Assembly: GCA_030615365.1 (NCBI GenBank)
Contig: JAUWZM010000064.1
Location: 1-13,960, forward strand
Direction of reading: 5' to 3'
DNA length: 13,960 nucleotides
From: Candidatus Aerophobota bacterium
GTDB lineage: Bacteria > Aerophobota > Aerophobia > Aerophobales > B3-G15
Shown here piece by piece: positions 1-7,501 of this stretch (the stretch's first letter is position 1; the number at the start of each line of letters is the position of its first letter). Both the position numbers and the translations under genes were made by a program. Below the pieces are notes generated by a model. The model did not search any database and was not told where the DNA came from. It saw only the letters and a list, made by a program, of their open reading frames with translations.

Positions 1-181
1 TAAATTTCCTCTAAGGTAAAGGAATTATTCACAAAAGTGATTCTTTGAAATTATTAACCTGTAGATAAAATCTTCTTCCTTGAAAATTTGGTAATTTGTC
101 CTTAAAAGGGCAAAGTTATTCCATAGTACCTCCATGAAGAATTTTTGTTGTTCTTGATCTTTGAAAAGTGAAAATCTTTTT

Positions 182-505
182 CTATGGTAAGAGTTTAATT
201 AAGCTCTTACCAGAGCATCCTTCACATCTACCCTGGTGATTTGATTTTCTCCTTCTCTTGTTCTGAGGAACAAGGAGTTCTAAGATTCCTACTCTGGTTT
301 TCAGTTTCCTTGAGTTGTACCCGTTGCGATAACCACACCTTTTTTTCTGTCCTCTGATAGGGTTCCGCCTGAAGGTGATAAGCCATTTTTCCCCCCTAAT
401 GAGTCTTTGGCAGAAATTCTCTATTATTTCTCTTAAAAAATCCCTGTCATCTAAAAAAGCACCTTGCACTTTACTCAATATTCTGCTATTATTTTCTTTG
501 GCCAT
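182..505 (-). pseudogene. IS256-family transposase, decayed N-terminal fragment
   Basis: Relic of a Mutator-type (IS256 family) transposase, which normally has about 400 residues. Only the first 80 or so are recognisable. The likely start is the ATG at 505-503, preceded by a strong ribosome site (AAAGGAGG). The N-terminal part (FLREIIENFCQRL) and the block CGYRNGYNSRKLKTRVGILE are family hallmarks. Between them the open frame reads nonsense, but the next frame reads MAYHLQAEPYQRTEK, the expected family sequence. The gene therefore carries two compensating frameshifts, at the C6/T5 tract 386-396 and the T7 tract 340-346. A third shift follows the VPQ near 265-280, where another frame gives REGEN. 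After that, similarity stops and the frame ends at 182. The DDE catalytic domain is absent, so this is dead. Family assignment is confident; whether the shifts are decay or assembly error is unknown. Confidence 0.75.
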
Positions 506-957
506 TGTTTCCTCCTTTTTAATAAGGCCTGTGGACCTTTTTCCCTTATCCTGGAGGAATAATAGCCTTTTTGTCAAGGTCAAATGAATTTACAGAAATT
601 TTTGGACATAATCGACAAGGCTTTAAATTATACCTACAATAAAGATATAAAGATGCATAGAGCTCACTAAGGTTCTCCACCTGGATTATGATTGAATTTG
701 CAAATTACGTAACCATTTAATGATTTATTTTATAAAAATTTTGCCCTCTTTTTAAGAAGAGGGTAAATACTCAGTAAACCCCATTAGATTTCCATTTATA
801 GGTGAAATCTTCCGGTTGCCCTTCGAAAAAAATTTGGAGGTGCTGATAACACCATTTCTCTGGGGAGGTTTTCCACCTCTCTCCTATATTCGTAGAGTCT
901 ATACTTTTGGATATTCTGGTAGGGACACAAACTTCTAAATGAGGATAATATATAGCT
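506..957. other. Intergenic region, IS relic to MFS gene
   Basis: No gene seen. It holds a sigma70-like candidate on the plus strand (TCGACA at 612-617, 17-base spacer, TACAAT at 635-640), about 320 bases upstream of the transporter gene. It also holds a 7-bp hairpin at 744-763 (CCCTCTT / AAGAGGG, 6-base loop). On the minus strand this hairpin is followed by a short T-rich tract, so it could be a weak terminator reading toward the IS relic. A small hairpin (GAGGT / ACCTC) lies at 865-879. None of these is strong. Confidence 0.35.
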
Positions 958-2244
958 ATGGGTAAAAAACCCCTATTATTTTATGGATGGATTGTTCTTG
1001 CAGTATCCTTCACTGCTATGGTCCTTGCCAATCTGTCCCGTAGTTCATTTTCAGTTTTCTATGTAGCAATTTTGAAAGAATTTGGATGGAGCAGGGCCAG
1101 TACTGCAGCAATTTTTTCTGTGAGTGTCATTACCTTTGGAATAGCTGCTCCCCTTGTTGGGGGTCTGGTGGATCGATTTGGCCCCAGAAAGATTATTTTA
1201 CCTGGAGTAGTACTTCTATCCTTGGCGATTGCATTTTGCAGCACTGCAAATACCATCTATCATTTTTACCTTCTGTTTGGGATTGCAGTTGCTGTGGGTA
1301 GCAGTCTGATAGGATACCCAGCTAACGCTGCTGTTCTGCCCCATTGGTTCATCAGGAGAAGGGGAATGGCCTTTGGAATATTCAATTCAGGATTAGGAAT
1401 CTCTTTTCTGCTTGTCCCCCTGGTACAATCTTTAATTATTAGATTTGGTTGGCGCAACTCCTTCCTCTTGATGGGAGTAATGGTAGGAGCGATTTTGCTT
1501 CCCCTGGTGGCTATTTTCTCTCGGCATAAACCCCAAGATATAGGGCTTGCCCCAGATGGGATTGATCCTTCTAAACTTGAGAGAGAAAAATCAACTTCCC
1601 ACCAAGAGACCAAATCAAAAAAGGTGAATAAAAAATGGGCGAATGTGAACTGGGATATAAGGAAAGCTATGAGAACTTATCAGTTTTGGCTCATGTTTCT
1701 TATAAATTTTTGTGTTTTTGGATTCGTACAAAACCTGGTGGCGGTTCATCAAATTGCTCTTATGATAGATGTGGGATTCAGCAGCTCCTTTGCTGCTTCA
1801 ATAGTTGCCCTGTTGGGGGTAATGATGGCTGGGGGAAGTTTGAGTAGCTTTATTTCTGATACAATTGGAAGAGAAAAAGCATTTACTCTGGCCTGTTTTG
1901 CCTGCACCATAGGCCTTTTTATACTTTTACTCCTTCAGGAAAATGCCAGATGGTGGATGCCTTATCTATATGCAATTTTTCTTGGTTTAGGACTGGGAAT
2001 GTTTGGACCTGTTTTGGGGGCAACGGTAGCTGATATATTTATCGGCAGAAATTTTGGCTCCATCAATGGGTTTATGCCCTTAGGTTTTGGGATGGGGGGA
2101 ATTTTGGGTCCCTGGTTTGGGGGGATGGTGTTTGATGCTACCAAAAGCTATTCCATAGCTTTAATCATTGCCATTTTGGCAACATGGCTTGCTTGTGCCT
2201 TTATGTGGCTTGCTGCTCCTAGAAAAATCAGGGAACCGGGATAA
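958..2244 (+). CDS. MFS transporter, monocarboxylate / oxalate-formate antiporter type
   Basis: Inner-membrane secondary transporter of the major facilitator superfamily, 428 residues, a normal full length. Twelve hydrophobic segments can be placed: six between residues 9 and 187, a hydrophilic Lys/Glu-rich central loop at about 190-236, and six between 242 and 420. MFS motif A is clear in the loop after helix 2 (GGLVDRFGPRK, 68-78), with a weaker copy after helix 8 (SDTIGREK). The N-terminus (FYGWIVLAVSF) and the block HWFIRRRGMAFGIFNSGLG (129-147) are typical of the monocarboxylate-transporter / OFA branch, so a carboxylate substrate is likely but not proven. The ATG at 958 is chosen because it gives the usual short cytoplasmic N-terminus; the upstream GAGG is 13 bases away, which is long. 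It appears to be transcribed alone. A different anion or sugar-acid substrate remains possible. Confidence 0.85.
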   Translation: MGKKPLLFYGWIVLAVSFTAMVLANLSRSSFSVFYVAILKEFGWSRASTAAIFSVSVITFGIAAPLVGGLVDRFGPRKIILPGVVLLSLAIAFCSTANTIYHFYLLFGIAVAVGSSLIGYPANAAVLPHWFIRRRGMAFGIFNSGLGISFLLVPLVQSLIIRFGWRNSFLLMGVMVGAILLPLVAIFSRHKPQDIGLAPDGIDPSKLEREKSTSHQETKSKKVNKKWANVNWDIRKAMRTYQFWLMFLINFCVFGFVQNLVAVHQIALMIDVGFSSSFAASIVALLGVMMAGGSLSSFISDTIGREKAFTLACFACTIGLFILLLLQENARWWMPYLYAIFLGLGLGMFGPVLGATVADIFIGRNFGSINGFMPLGFGMGGILGPWFGGMVFDATKSYSIALIIAILATWLACAFMWLAAPRKIREPG

Positions 2245-2260
2245 AAATCCCAATCTTTTC
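2238..2260 (+). terminator. Possible weak terminator overlapping the MFS stop codon
   Basis: Short hairpin GGGAT-AAAA-ATCCC (2238-2251), followed by a T-containing tract. The left arm includes the first base of the stop codon. The stem is only 5 bp, so termination is uncertain. Confidence 0.3.
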
Positions 2261-2524
2261 CAACTCACACAATTTACATGCCACAAAATATACTTGCAAG
2301 AAGATTTGACTCACATATTTTATTTAGAACATTATACCGGAACAGAAAAGAAAAAGTTCGATAAATAGCGGGTTTAATTTGTTAGGTTACTCAAAAACAC
2401 TCGAATTTCTCTAATTAATTGCGGAAGTAGGGTTAGCTTTGAGGCTTGATTTTTCCGAAGTCTCTCTTGTATAATTTAACCAATGCCTCTTCAGTTACGT
2501 TTTACATGATTTGATGCCAATTTT
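2261..2524. other. Intergenic region, MFS gene to small-protein operon
   Basis: No convincing gene. A secondary promoter-like pair is visible (TTGATT at 2446-2451, 18-base spacer, TATAAT at 2470-2475) about 100 bases upstream of the next gene. Otherwise this is AT-rich sequence without obvious repeats. Confidence 0.35.
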
Positions 2525-2552
2525 TTGCAAATTATTCTGGGTTTGGTATAAT
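2525..2552 (+). promoter_or_regulatory. Sigma70-type promoter with extended -10
   Basis: TTGCAA (2525-2530), a 16-base spacer and a perfect TATAAT (2547-2552) preceded by TGG, which makes an extended -10. Transcription would start near 2559 and give a leader of about 20 bases before the ATG at 2578. It probably serves the cluster of four genes up to 6399. Confidence 0.65.
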
Positions 2553-2577
2553 ATTAAATGCCAAAGGATAAAAGGGA

Positions 2578-2793
2578 ATGAACATTAAAAAACGTCCAAA
2601 TCATACTATATACATTCAAGTGCTTCGTCAGATGTCTCTTGAGACAAGGTTGCGTAAAGCATTTGAGTTGTCTGAATTTGTCAATCAACTTTTTATCCAG
2701 GGATTACATAAGAGGTTCCCGGATCTTTCAGATGAAAAATTCAAAAAAATACTTTTGGAGTGTCTAGATAAATGTCACAACAGGAATTATTAA
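2578..2793 (+). CDS. Conserved small protein paired with a nucleotidyltransferase
   Basis: A 71-residue, charged, probably all-helical soluble protein with no signal peptide or membrane segment. The pattern is an N-terminal VLRQMSLETRLRKAFELSEF block (about 15-34), a GLHKRFPDLSDEKF block in the middle, and a C-terminus ending CLDKCHNRNY. I recognise this pattern as a short uncharacterised family often encoded next to nucleotidyltransferase-fold genes, as it is here; I do not know its function. The ATG at 2578 lies just after a promoter and a purine-rich AAGGATAAAAGGGA site. The 3' end overlaps the next gene by 22 bases, so the two are likely translationally coupled. The arrangement resembles two-gene toxin-antitoxin or accessory-subunit pairs, but nothing in the sequence proves that role. 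Confidence 0.8.
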   Translation: MNIKKRPNHTIYIQVLRQMSLETRLRKAFELSEFVNQLFIQGLHKRFPDLSDEKFKKILLECLDKCHNRNY

Positions 2794-3347
2794 AAAAGGT
2801 TGTTCAAGCGCTCGATCAAGCTGGAATCCAATATATGATAACAGGTTCTCTCGTTTCAAGCTTGCAAGGTGAACCCAGGTCTACTCATGCTATAGATATG
2901 GTCATTGCTACTGAAAGATCAAGAGCTCATGAATTAGTGGAAGCTTTTCCACCACCTGATTTTTATTTGGACGAAGACAGCATTCTTGATGCGATTACCA
3001 AGCAAAGTATGTTCAATCTCATTGATTTAAAAGGGGGAGATAAGGTTGACTTTTGGATATTAACCAGTGAACCTTTTGACCAGTCACGTTTTTCACGTAA
3101 GATGAGTGAAGAGTTTATGGGGTTAGAAATGCAAGTTTCAAGTCCAGAGGATACAATCTTAGCCAAATTGAGATGGGCAAAACTTTCCGGTGGAAGTGAA
3201 AAACAATTTACAGATGCCCTACGAGTTTATGAAGTGCAGTATGGGAAATTAGACAGAGACTATCTGGAACATTGGGCAAAGAAATTAGATGTTGAATCAT
3301 TATGGAAACATTTAACAGATGAAGCGGAAATAGTATATCCGAAGTAA
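2772..3347 (+). CDS. Nucleotidyltransferase-fold protein with altered active site
   Basis: A 191-residue protein of the Pol-beta-like nucleotidyltransferase superfamily, close to the DUF6036 / AbiEii-like uncharacterised group. The family signature starts at GSLVSSLQGEPRSTHAIDMVI (about 26-45): G25-S26 in the first helix, then R36-S-T, then the acidic strand. The third carboxylate is probably D93 in KVDFWIL. Related proteins usually have D-x-D after R-x-T-H; here the first Asp is Ala40 (codon GCT at 2889-2891) and only D42 remains. Loss of that metal ligand would be expected to weaken or abolish transfer activity. The C-terminal half (EDTILAKLRWAKLSGGSEKQ) is also typical of this group, so the fold is intact. 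The start overlaps the previous gene by 22 bases and has a GGAG 11 bases upstream. Function is unknown; a toxin-like or substrate-binding role is possible. Confidence 0.8.
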   Translation: MSQQELLKKVVQALDQAGIQYMITGSLVSSLQGEPRSTHAIDMVIATERSRAHELVEAFPPPDFYLDEDSILDAITKQSMFNLIDLKGGDKVDFWILTSEPFDQSRFSRKMSEEFMGLEMQVSSPEDTILAKLRWAKLSGGSEKQFTDALRVYEVQYGKLDRDYLEHWAKKLDVESLWKHLTDEAEIVYPK

Positions 3348-3352
3348 ACCTC

Positions 3353-3379
3353 TGATATACAACCATATTGGAGGTATAT
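3353..3379. repeat. Small inverted repeat between nucleotidyltransferase and helicase genes
   Basis: GATATAC and GTATATC form a 7-bp inverted repeat around a 13-base loop in the 85-base gap. The string GTATATCCG also occurs twice, once at the end of the nucleotidyltransferase gene and once just after this repeat. There is no T-tract, so it is not an obvious terminator. It may be chance or a processing or pausing site. Confidence 0.3.
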
Positions 3380-3432
3380 CCGCACTTATGAAGTGAAAAA
3401 TGAGGACCTGATTCCAGATATATATATGAAAA

Positions 3433-5820
3433 ATGGGAATAATAATAGAAAGAGTAGTAAATACTTTAAAAAAGAACTCTCGATATAAGGACAGGTTAGC
3501 ACATATTGAGATTCTGCCTCCTAAGGAAGCTATTTATGGAAAGCTAAAAAAAGACCTCCCCCCTAGCATTAAAAATTATCTTTTAAAAAAGAGATTTACA
3601 CTTTATAAACACCAATGCGATGCCATCAATAGCCTGAGAGCAGGAAAAAACGCTATTATAACAACACCCACAGCATCGGGGAAAACACTTGCGTTTAACG
3701 TTCCAATCTTTGACAGATTAGACCAGGATAAAGCCGCTACCGCCCTTTATCTTTATCCCACCAAAGCACTTTCCAACGATCAACTGAAAGTACTAAGAGA
3801 GTTTGAAATTCTAAGTGGAATAAGCGTAAAGCCAAATGTATATGATGGTGACACGCCTCCTCATAAAAGACCAAAAATTAGAGAGACTTCAAGGATAATA
3901 GTAAGCAATCCCTATGAACTCCATCAAGTGCTACCCTGGCATTATAAATGGCAAAAATTCCTCAGTAACTTGAAATTTGTTGTGATAGATGAGGCGCATC
4001 AATATAGAGGTGTTTTTGGTTCAAATGTAGCATTCTTGATTAGAAGACTGCAAAGGATCTGTAGTTTCTATGATTCCTCTCCCCAATTTATCTTATCAAC
4101 GGCTACGCTTGCTAATCCAATTGAATTTGGTGAAAAATTAGCCGGGATTAGCTTCGATTTAATTGCCAATGATGGCTCACCTAAAGGAAAAAAGTACTTC
4201 ATCTTTTATAATCCTTATTTTGATGGCAAGGAAATGCTGTCTACTCATCAAGAGACAACGGATTTATTCTTGCTCTTCATAACCAACGATCTCCAAACCC
4301 TGTGTTTTACTGTTTCCAGAAAAATGGCAGAGTTGATTGTATCCTGGTCAAGGGAAGAGCTCAAAGAGCTGGAACCATATCTAATGGGGAAAATTACCGC
4401 CTACAGAGCAGGCTATCTTCCGGAGGAGAGAAGAGAAATAGAAAACGATCTCAAAAATGGAATTCTGAAAGGTTTAATCTCCACCAATGCTTTAGAGTTG
4501 GGCATAGATGTTGGCTCATTAGATAGTGTAGTAATTTCAGGATACCCGGGGACTATTATATCAACCTGGCAACAAGCTGGAAGAGCTGGGAGAGGGATTG
4601 ATGAGTCCATGGTGACTTTGGTTGCTTTTCAAAATCCTTTAGATCAATATTTTATGAAGCACCCAGAAGTTTTCTTTGATAAATCTCACGAGCATGCAAT
4701 AATTGATCTATCAAATTCTTATATAACCTCCGGGCATTTGATGTGTGCTGCATCAGAAATGCCCATCAAACCGGAAGAAGATGAGCTATATTTTGGTGAG
4801 GGTATTGAAAATATTTTGAAAGTCTTAGAAAATCAGGGTTTAGTTCAGAATACACCAAATGGCTGGGTTTACTCAGGGAAAGGAAGAGCTACAGAAGCGG
4901 TTAGCTTAGAAAATATTTCCTCTGATATGTTTAAAGTCATCTGCAATGGAAAATTGCTTGAGACAATGGATAGAGTGCAAGCATACAGGGAAGCACACCG
5001 GGGAGCAGTTTTGCTTCATCAGGGACAAACATATACTGTGGAAGATTTTGATGAGAAAAATTATGCTATCCAGGTCAAAAAAAAAGATGTAGATTACTAC
5101 ACAAAAGCTATGAAAATTGCAGATACCAAAATTTTAGAAGAGATTGAAAAGAAAAAAATTGGTGAGTTTTCTGTTTCCTTTGGTAATATAGAGGTAAACG
5201 AGCAGTACATTGGATATAAAGTAATGAAATATGATCAGGCAATAGGAACGGAAAAACTTAACCTGTCGCCACTGAACTTCAAAACGACAGGATTATGGTT
5301 TACGATTTCAGAGAACACAAAAGAAAAAATATGGGAAAAAAGAAAGGAAGATAAGAATATTAAAGAAAGATTGAAAAAAGAAAAGGAAAGGAATCTAAAA
5401 AGAGAGGTATTTTATGGAGGGCTTCACGGCATTGAACACGCTATGATTGGAATAATGCCCTTTCATGTCATGTGTGACCGATGGGATATAGGAGGCTTAT
5501 CTACGCCAAACCATCCCGATACAATAAAACCAACAGTCTTTATTTATGACAGTTTCGAAGGCGGCATTGGATTAGCTGAAAAGGCTTTTGAATTAATTGC
5601 TGAAATAATAAAAATGAGTTTGGAGCTTGTGAGAGACTGCAGGTGTGAGGATGGTTGTCCTGCATGTATATATTCTCCTAAGTGTGGTAACAACAATAAA
5701 CCATTGGATAAGGGAGGAACTACACTAATACTGGAGGGGTTGACTGCTTTAATGAGCGGGGGTATAAGGTGTAATCGGGGTGAGGTGCAGCAAATAAGAG
5801 GAGTATTACCTATAGGATAA
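3433..5820 (+). CDS. mrfA: DEAD/DEAH-box helicase with DUF1998 domain, MrfA/YprA type
   Basis: ATP-dependent superfamily 2 DNA helicase, 795 residues, close to the usual length for YprA/MrfA. In Bacillus subtilis MrfA acts with the exonuclease MrfB in repair of mitomycin-type DNA damage. Motifs in order: Q-like segment (FTLYKHQCDAI, 55-65), motif I TPTASGKT (78-85), Ia YPTKALSNDQ (108-117), DEAH (186-189), motif III STATLANP (222-229), and in the second RecA domain STNALELGIDVG (350-361) and motif VI QQAGRAGRG (380-388). A Lys/Glu-rich, coiled-coil-like stretch lies at 627-657. The C-terminal DUF1998 region carries a probable zinc site: C736, C738, C742, C745 and C751, followed by the family-typical N-x-PLDK. 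The ATG at 3433 is forced, because in-frame stops lie directly upstream; its ribosome site is weak. The gene is tightly followed by a DUF3795 gene (6-base gap). No mrfB neighbour is present. Confidence 0.88.
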   Translation: MGIIIERVVNTLKKNSRYKDRLAHIEILPPKEAIYGKLKKDLPPSIKNYLLKKRFTLYKHQCDAINSLRAGKNAIITTPTASGKTLAFNVPIFDRLDQDKAATALYLYPTKALSNDQLKVLREFEILSGISVKPNVYDGDTPPHKRPKIRETSRIIVSNPYELHQVLPWHYKWQKFLSNLKFVVIDEAHQYRGVFGSNVAFLIRRLQRICSFYDSSPQFILSTATLANPIEFGEKLAGISFDLIANDGSPKGKKYFIFYNPYFDGKEMLSTHQETTDLFLLFITNDLQTLCFTVSRKMAELIVSWSREELKELEPYLMGKITAYRAGYLPEERREIENDLKNGILKGLISTNALELGIDVGSLDSVVISGYPGTIISTWQQAGRAGRGIDESMVTLVAFQNPLDQYFMKHPEVFFDKSHEHAIIDLSNSYITSGHLMCAASEMPIKPEEDELYFGEGIENILKVLENQGLVQNTPNGWVYSGKGRATEAVSLENISSDMFKVICNGKLLETMDRVQAYREAHRGAVLLHQGQTYTVEDFDEKNYAIQVKKKDVDYYTKAMKIADTKILEEIEKKKIGEFSVSFGNIEVNEQYIGYKVMKYDQAIGTEKLNLSPLNFKTTGLWFTISENTKEKIWEKRKEDKNIKERLKKEKERNLKREVFYGGLHGIEHAMIGIMPFHVMCDRWDIGGLSTPNHPDTIKPTVFIYDSFEGGIGLAEKAFELIAEIIKMSLELVRDCRCEDGCPACIYSPKCGNNNKPLDKGGTTLILEGLTALMSGGIRCNRGEVQQIRGVLPIG

Positions 5821-5826
5821 AAGATT

Positions 5827-6399
5827 ATGACCGGGGCAATAGCTATGCAGATCAAATACCCTGAAATCGGAATTTGCGGACTCTCCTGCAGACTGTGTCC
5901 TAGATATCATACTGAGACCAAAAACCGGTGTGGGGGGTGTAAAAGCGAATCCAGAGTAGCCGCTGGTTGTCCTTTTATTACCTGTGCAATAAAGAAAAGA
6001 GGGATTGAATTTTGCTGGGAGTGTAAAAAAAATAAAAATTGTGAAAAATGGAGGAAACACAGAGAAGCTGGTGAAAAAATGGATTCCTTCAAATGCTATC
6101 AAGAACTTGAAGATAATATTGCCTTTATTCAAAGGAGCGGGTTGAAAGAATTTGAAAAGATGCAGAAGGCAAGAGAGAAATTGCTGAAAAAAATGCTGCA
6201 AGAGTTCAATGAAGGGCGTTCAAAAAACTATTGTTGTATTGCGGCAACGGTTTTAGAGATTAAAGAGTTGGAAGAGGTATTGATTGAGGCAAGGAAGGAT
6301 GCCAGGGGGATGGGAATCAAAGAAAAGTCCAGGGTTCTTCATTTTATATTGGACGAAATCGCCAGGCAGAAGAGTTATTGTTTAAAATTGAGAAAATGA
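5827..6399 (+). CDS. DUF3795 cysteine-rich protein
   Basis: A 190-residue soluble protein with 14 cysteines. The N-terminal half matches the DUF3795 pattern: GICGLSCRLCPRY (15-27) then RCGGCKSES, GCPFITC and FCWECKKNKNCEKW, with Cys at 17, 21, 24, 35, 38, 48, 53, 63, 66 and 72. Such spacing suggests binding of zinc or an iron-sulfur cluster, but no ligand set has been assigned that I know of. The C-terminal half is charged and helical (about 95-185), including YCCIAATVLEIKELEE. The family is common in anaerobes and has no established function. The ATG at 5827 has AGGA nine bases upstream; ATG 5845 (Met7, just before the family core) is an alternative. The 6-base gap from the helicase stop suggests co-transcription with mrfA, so a role near DNA repair or redox sensing is conceivable, but this is inference. 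Confidence 0.82.
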   Translation: MTGAIAMQIKYPEIGICGLSCRLCPRYHTETKNRCGGCKSESRVAAGCPFITCAIKKRGIEFCWECKKNKNCEKWRKHREAGEKMDSFKCYQELEDNIAFIQRSGLKEFEKMQKAREKLLKKMLQEFNEGRSKNYCCIAATVLEIKELEEVLIEARKDARGMGIKEKSRVLHFILDEIARQKSYCLKLRK

Positions 6400-6414
6400 G
6401 AAAGATATTTTGGG

Positions 6415-6630
6415 GTGGAGTTTGGAGCCTGCGGTTACTTCGCAACTCTGCCCGTTGGGTCACATAACGGCGAATGGAAGGCTTGGCTCATCTTTCGTCC
6501 AAACCAGCCTGTCGGCTGGCTTCATGAGCAGGTAGGCAATCTTAAGCACCATGCTAAAGCCGTTGAAATACTGAAAGAAATGGGACGAGAGGGAATAGAG
6601 GAGTGGCTATCAAGGAATGAATATAGCTAA
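6415..6630 (+). CDS. Doubtful small ORF in a GC-rich, hairpin-rich stretch
   Basis: An open frame of 71 codons starting with GTG and stopping with TAA at 6630. I recognise no family. The last third (AKAVEILKEMGREGIEEWL) reads like a real amphipathic helix with codon use similar to neighbouring genes. The first two thirds use GC-rich codons and coincide with strong hairpins, for example CCAGCC-TGTC-GGCTGG at 6504-6519 nested inside GCTCAT / ATGAGC (6486-6529). It may be the end of a truncated gene fused by chance to structured non-coding sequence, or a small cassette ORF. There is a GGGG just before the GTG but no clear ribosome site. Low confidence as a protein-coding gene. Confidence 0.3.
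   Translation: MEFGACGYFATLPVGSHNGEWKAWLIFRPNQPVGWLHEQVGNLKHHAKAVEILKEMGREGIEEWLSRNEYS
6504..6519. repeat. Perfect 6-bp hairpin in the GC-rich island
   Basis: CCAGCC-TGTC-GGCTGG, enclosed by a second pair GCTCAT (6486-6491) / ATGAGC (6524-6529). Another small inverted repeat, CCGTT / AACGG, lies just upstream at about 6452-6470. The density of stems is unlike the rest of the window. Confidence 0.45.
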
Positions 6631-6638
6631 CACCTCGA

Positions 6639-6695
6639 AACTTCACCTAACTACTGGTTGGCAGCTTCGCCAACCGTCGTCCGTTGTGCGAAGTT
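6639..6695. repeat. Imperfect hairpin, attC-like, left of the DUF1638 gene
   Basis: A 57-base foldable element. The apical stem is GGTTGGC (6656-6662) / GCCAACC (6669-6675) with loop AGCTTC; then comes an internal loop, TAAC / GTTG, another mismatch zone, and the basal stem AACTTC (6639-6644) / GAAGTT (6690-6695). Its size, imperfect pairing and the core-like heptamers ACCTAAC (6645-6651, fits RYYYAAC) and GTTATGT (6693-6699, one base off GTTRRRY) recall integron attC sites. The internal L-box symmetry is poor, so attC identity is a hypothesis. Confidence 0.4.
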
Positions 6696-6702
6696 ATGTC
6701 GC
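6680..6702 (+). repeat. 23-bp inverted repeat, left copy
   Basis: The reverse complement of this segment matches 7479-7501 at 20 of 23 positions (shared core ATAACTT-GCACA-CGGA). The two copies face each other and enclose the DUF1638 gene with little extra DNA: 28 bases before the ATG on the left and 1 base after the stop on the right. Confidence 0.6.
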
Positions 6703-6730
6703 CTAAAATAAAGAAAATCAAGGAGTAAAA

Positions 6731-7477
6731 ATGCCTTCATCAATTAAGAGATATAAATTGATATCTTGCGAAATACTGTATAGAGAAGTATGTTACTGTG
6801 TATCGCAATCTAGGAATGTTATAGACATTAAATTCATGCCCAAAGGTCTTCACGATATCGGTACGGGGAAAATGGCTCAAAAATTGCAAGATGAAATTGA
6901 TAAAGTAGAAGTAGAAAAGTATAATGCTATATTACTTATATACGGTTTATGTAATAATGGTACAAGAGGTTTAAGGTCAAAATTACCATTAGTAATTTCA
7001 AGGGCGCACGATTGCATCACATTGTTGTTTGGATCTAAAGAAAAATATTTAGACTATTTTAACAATAATCCAGGTACATATTTTAAATCAACAGGATGGG
7101 TAGAGAGGGATTCAAAAGTTAATGAAAATGATGATAATGTGATGACACAATTAGGAATGACCAGGACTTATCAAAAATATGTAGAAAAGTATGGCGAAGA
7201 AAATGCAAAATATATTATGGAAACAATGGGTAATTGGCTCAAGAATTATACAAAATACGCTTATATTGATAATAAAATAGGAAATTTTGATCATTATAAA
7301 AGATTAGTCAGGGAAGAGGCAAAAAAACAAGGGTGGGAGTATGAAGAAATAAATGGAAGTATAGGATTGATTATGGATTTGGTCAATGGTAACTGGGATT
7401 CTGAAAAATTTGTAGTTGCTGAGCCTGGTGGAAGATTTATTCCATCAAATGATAATAATATTATTACTTTAGAGTAA
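6731..7477 (+). CDS. DUF1638 protein
   Basis: A 248-residue soluble protein of the DUF1638 family. Recognisable blocks: LISCEILYREV (10-20), LLIYGLCNNGTRGL (68-81), LVISRAHDCITLLFGSKEKY (87-106) and PGTYFKSTGWVER (114-126). C13, C73, H93 and C95 fall in the most conserved segments and could bind a metal or cofactor; this is inference. The family occurs in methanogens and anaerobic bacteria, often near corrinoid methyltransferase genes, and its function is not established. No corrinoid genes are visible here. The ATG at 6731 has an ideal ribosome site (AGGAG, five-base spacer). Codon use is strongly AT-rich, unlike the GC-richer DNA directly upstream. The gene is closely bracketed by an inverted repeat and flanked by hairpins, so it looks like a single-gene mobile or cassette unit. 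Confidence 0.82.
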   Translation: MPSSIKRYKLISCEILYREVCYCVSQSRNVIDIKFMPKGLHDIGTGKMAQKLQDEIDKVEVEKYNAILLIYGLCNNGTRGLRSKLPLVISRAHDCITLLFGSKEKYLDYFNNNPGTYFKSTGWVERDSKVNENDDNVMTQLGMTRTYQKYVEKYGEENAKYIMETMGNWLKNYTKYAYIDNKIGNFDHYKRLVREEAKKQGWEYEEINGSIGLIMDLVNGNWDSEKFVVAEPGGRFIPSNDNNIITLE

Positions 7478-7478
7478 T

Positions 7479-7501
7479 GCGAGATAACTTTGCACAGCGG
7501 A
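7479..7501 (-). repeat. 23-bp inverted repeat, right copy
   Basis: Partner of 6680-6702 in opposite orientation, 20 of 23 bases identical. It begins one base after the DUF1638 stop codon. Confidence 0.6.

Noticed and set aside
1..181. C-terminal half of the IS256 transposase
   Set aside because: A minus-strand frame across this stretch stays open for about 57 codons, but its translation shows no transposase motif, so it is not assigned.
2168..2368. 66-residue plus-strand ORF after the MFS gene
   Set aside because: It starts inside the MFS gene in another frame, has no ribosome site or family resemblance, and runs into AT-rich intergenic sequence.
6645..6699. Certain integron attC site
   Set aside because: The heptamers fit roughly and the segment folds, but the L-box symmetry is poor and the right-hand site lacks its outer arm; kept only as a hypothesis.
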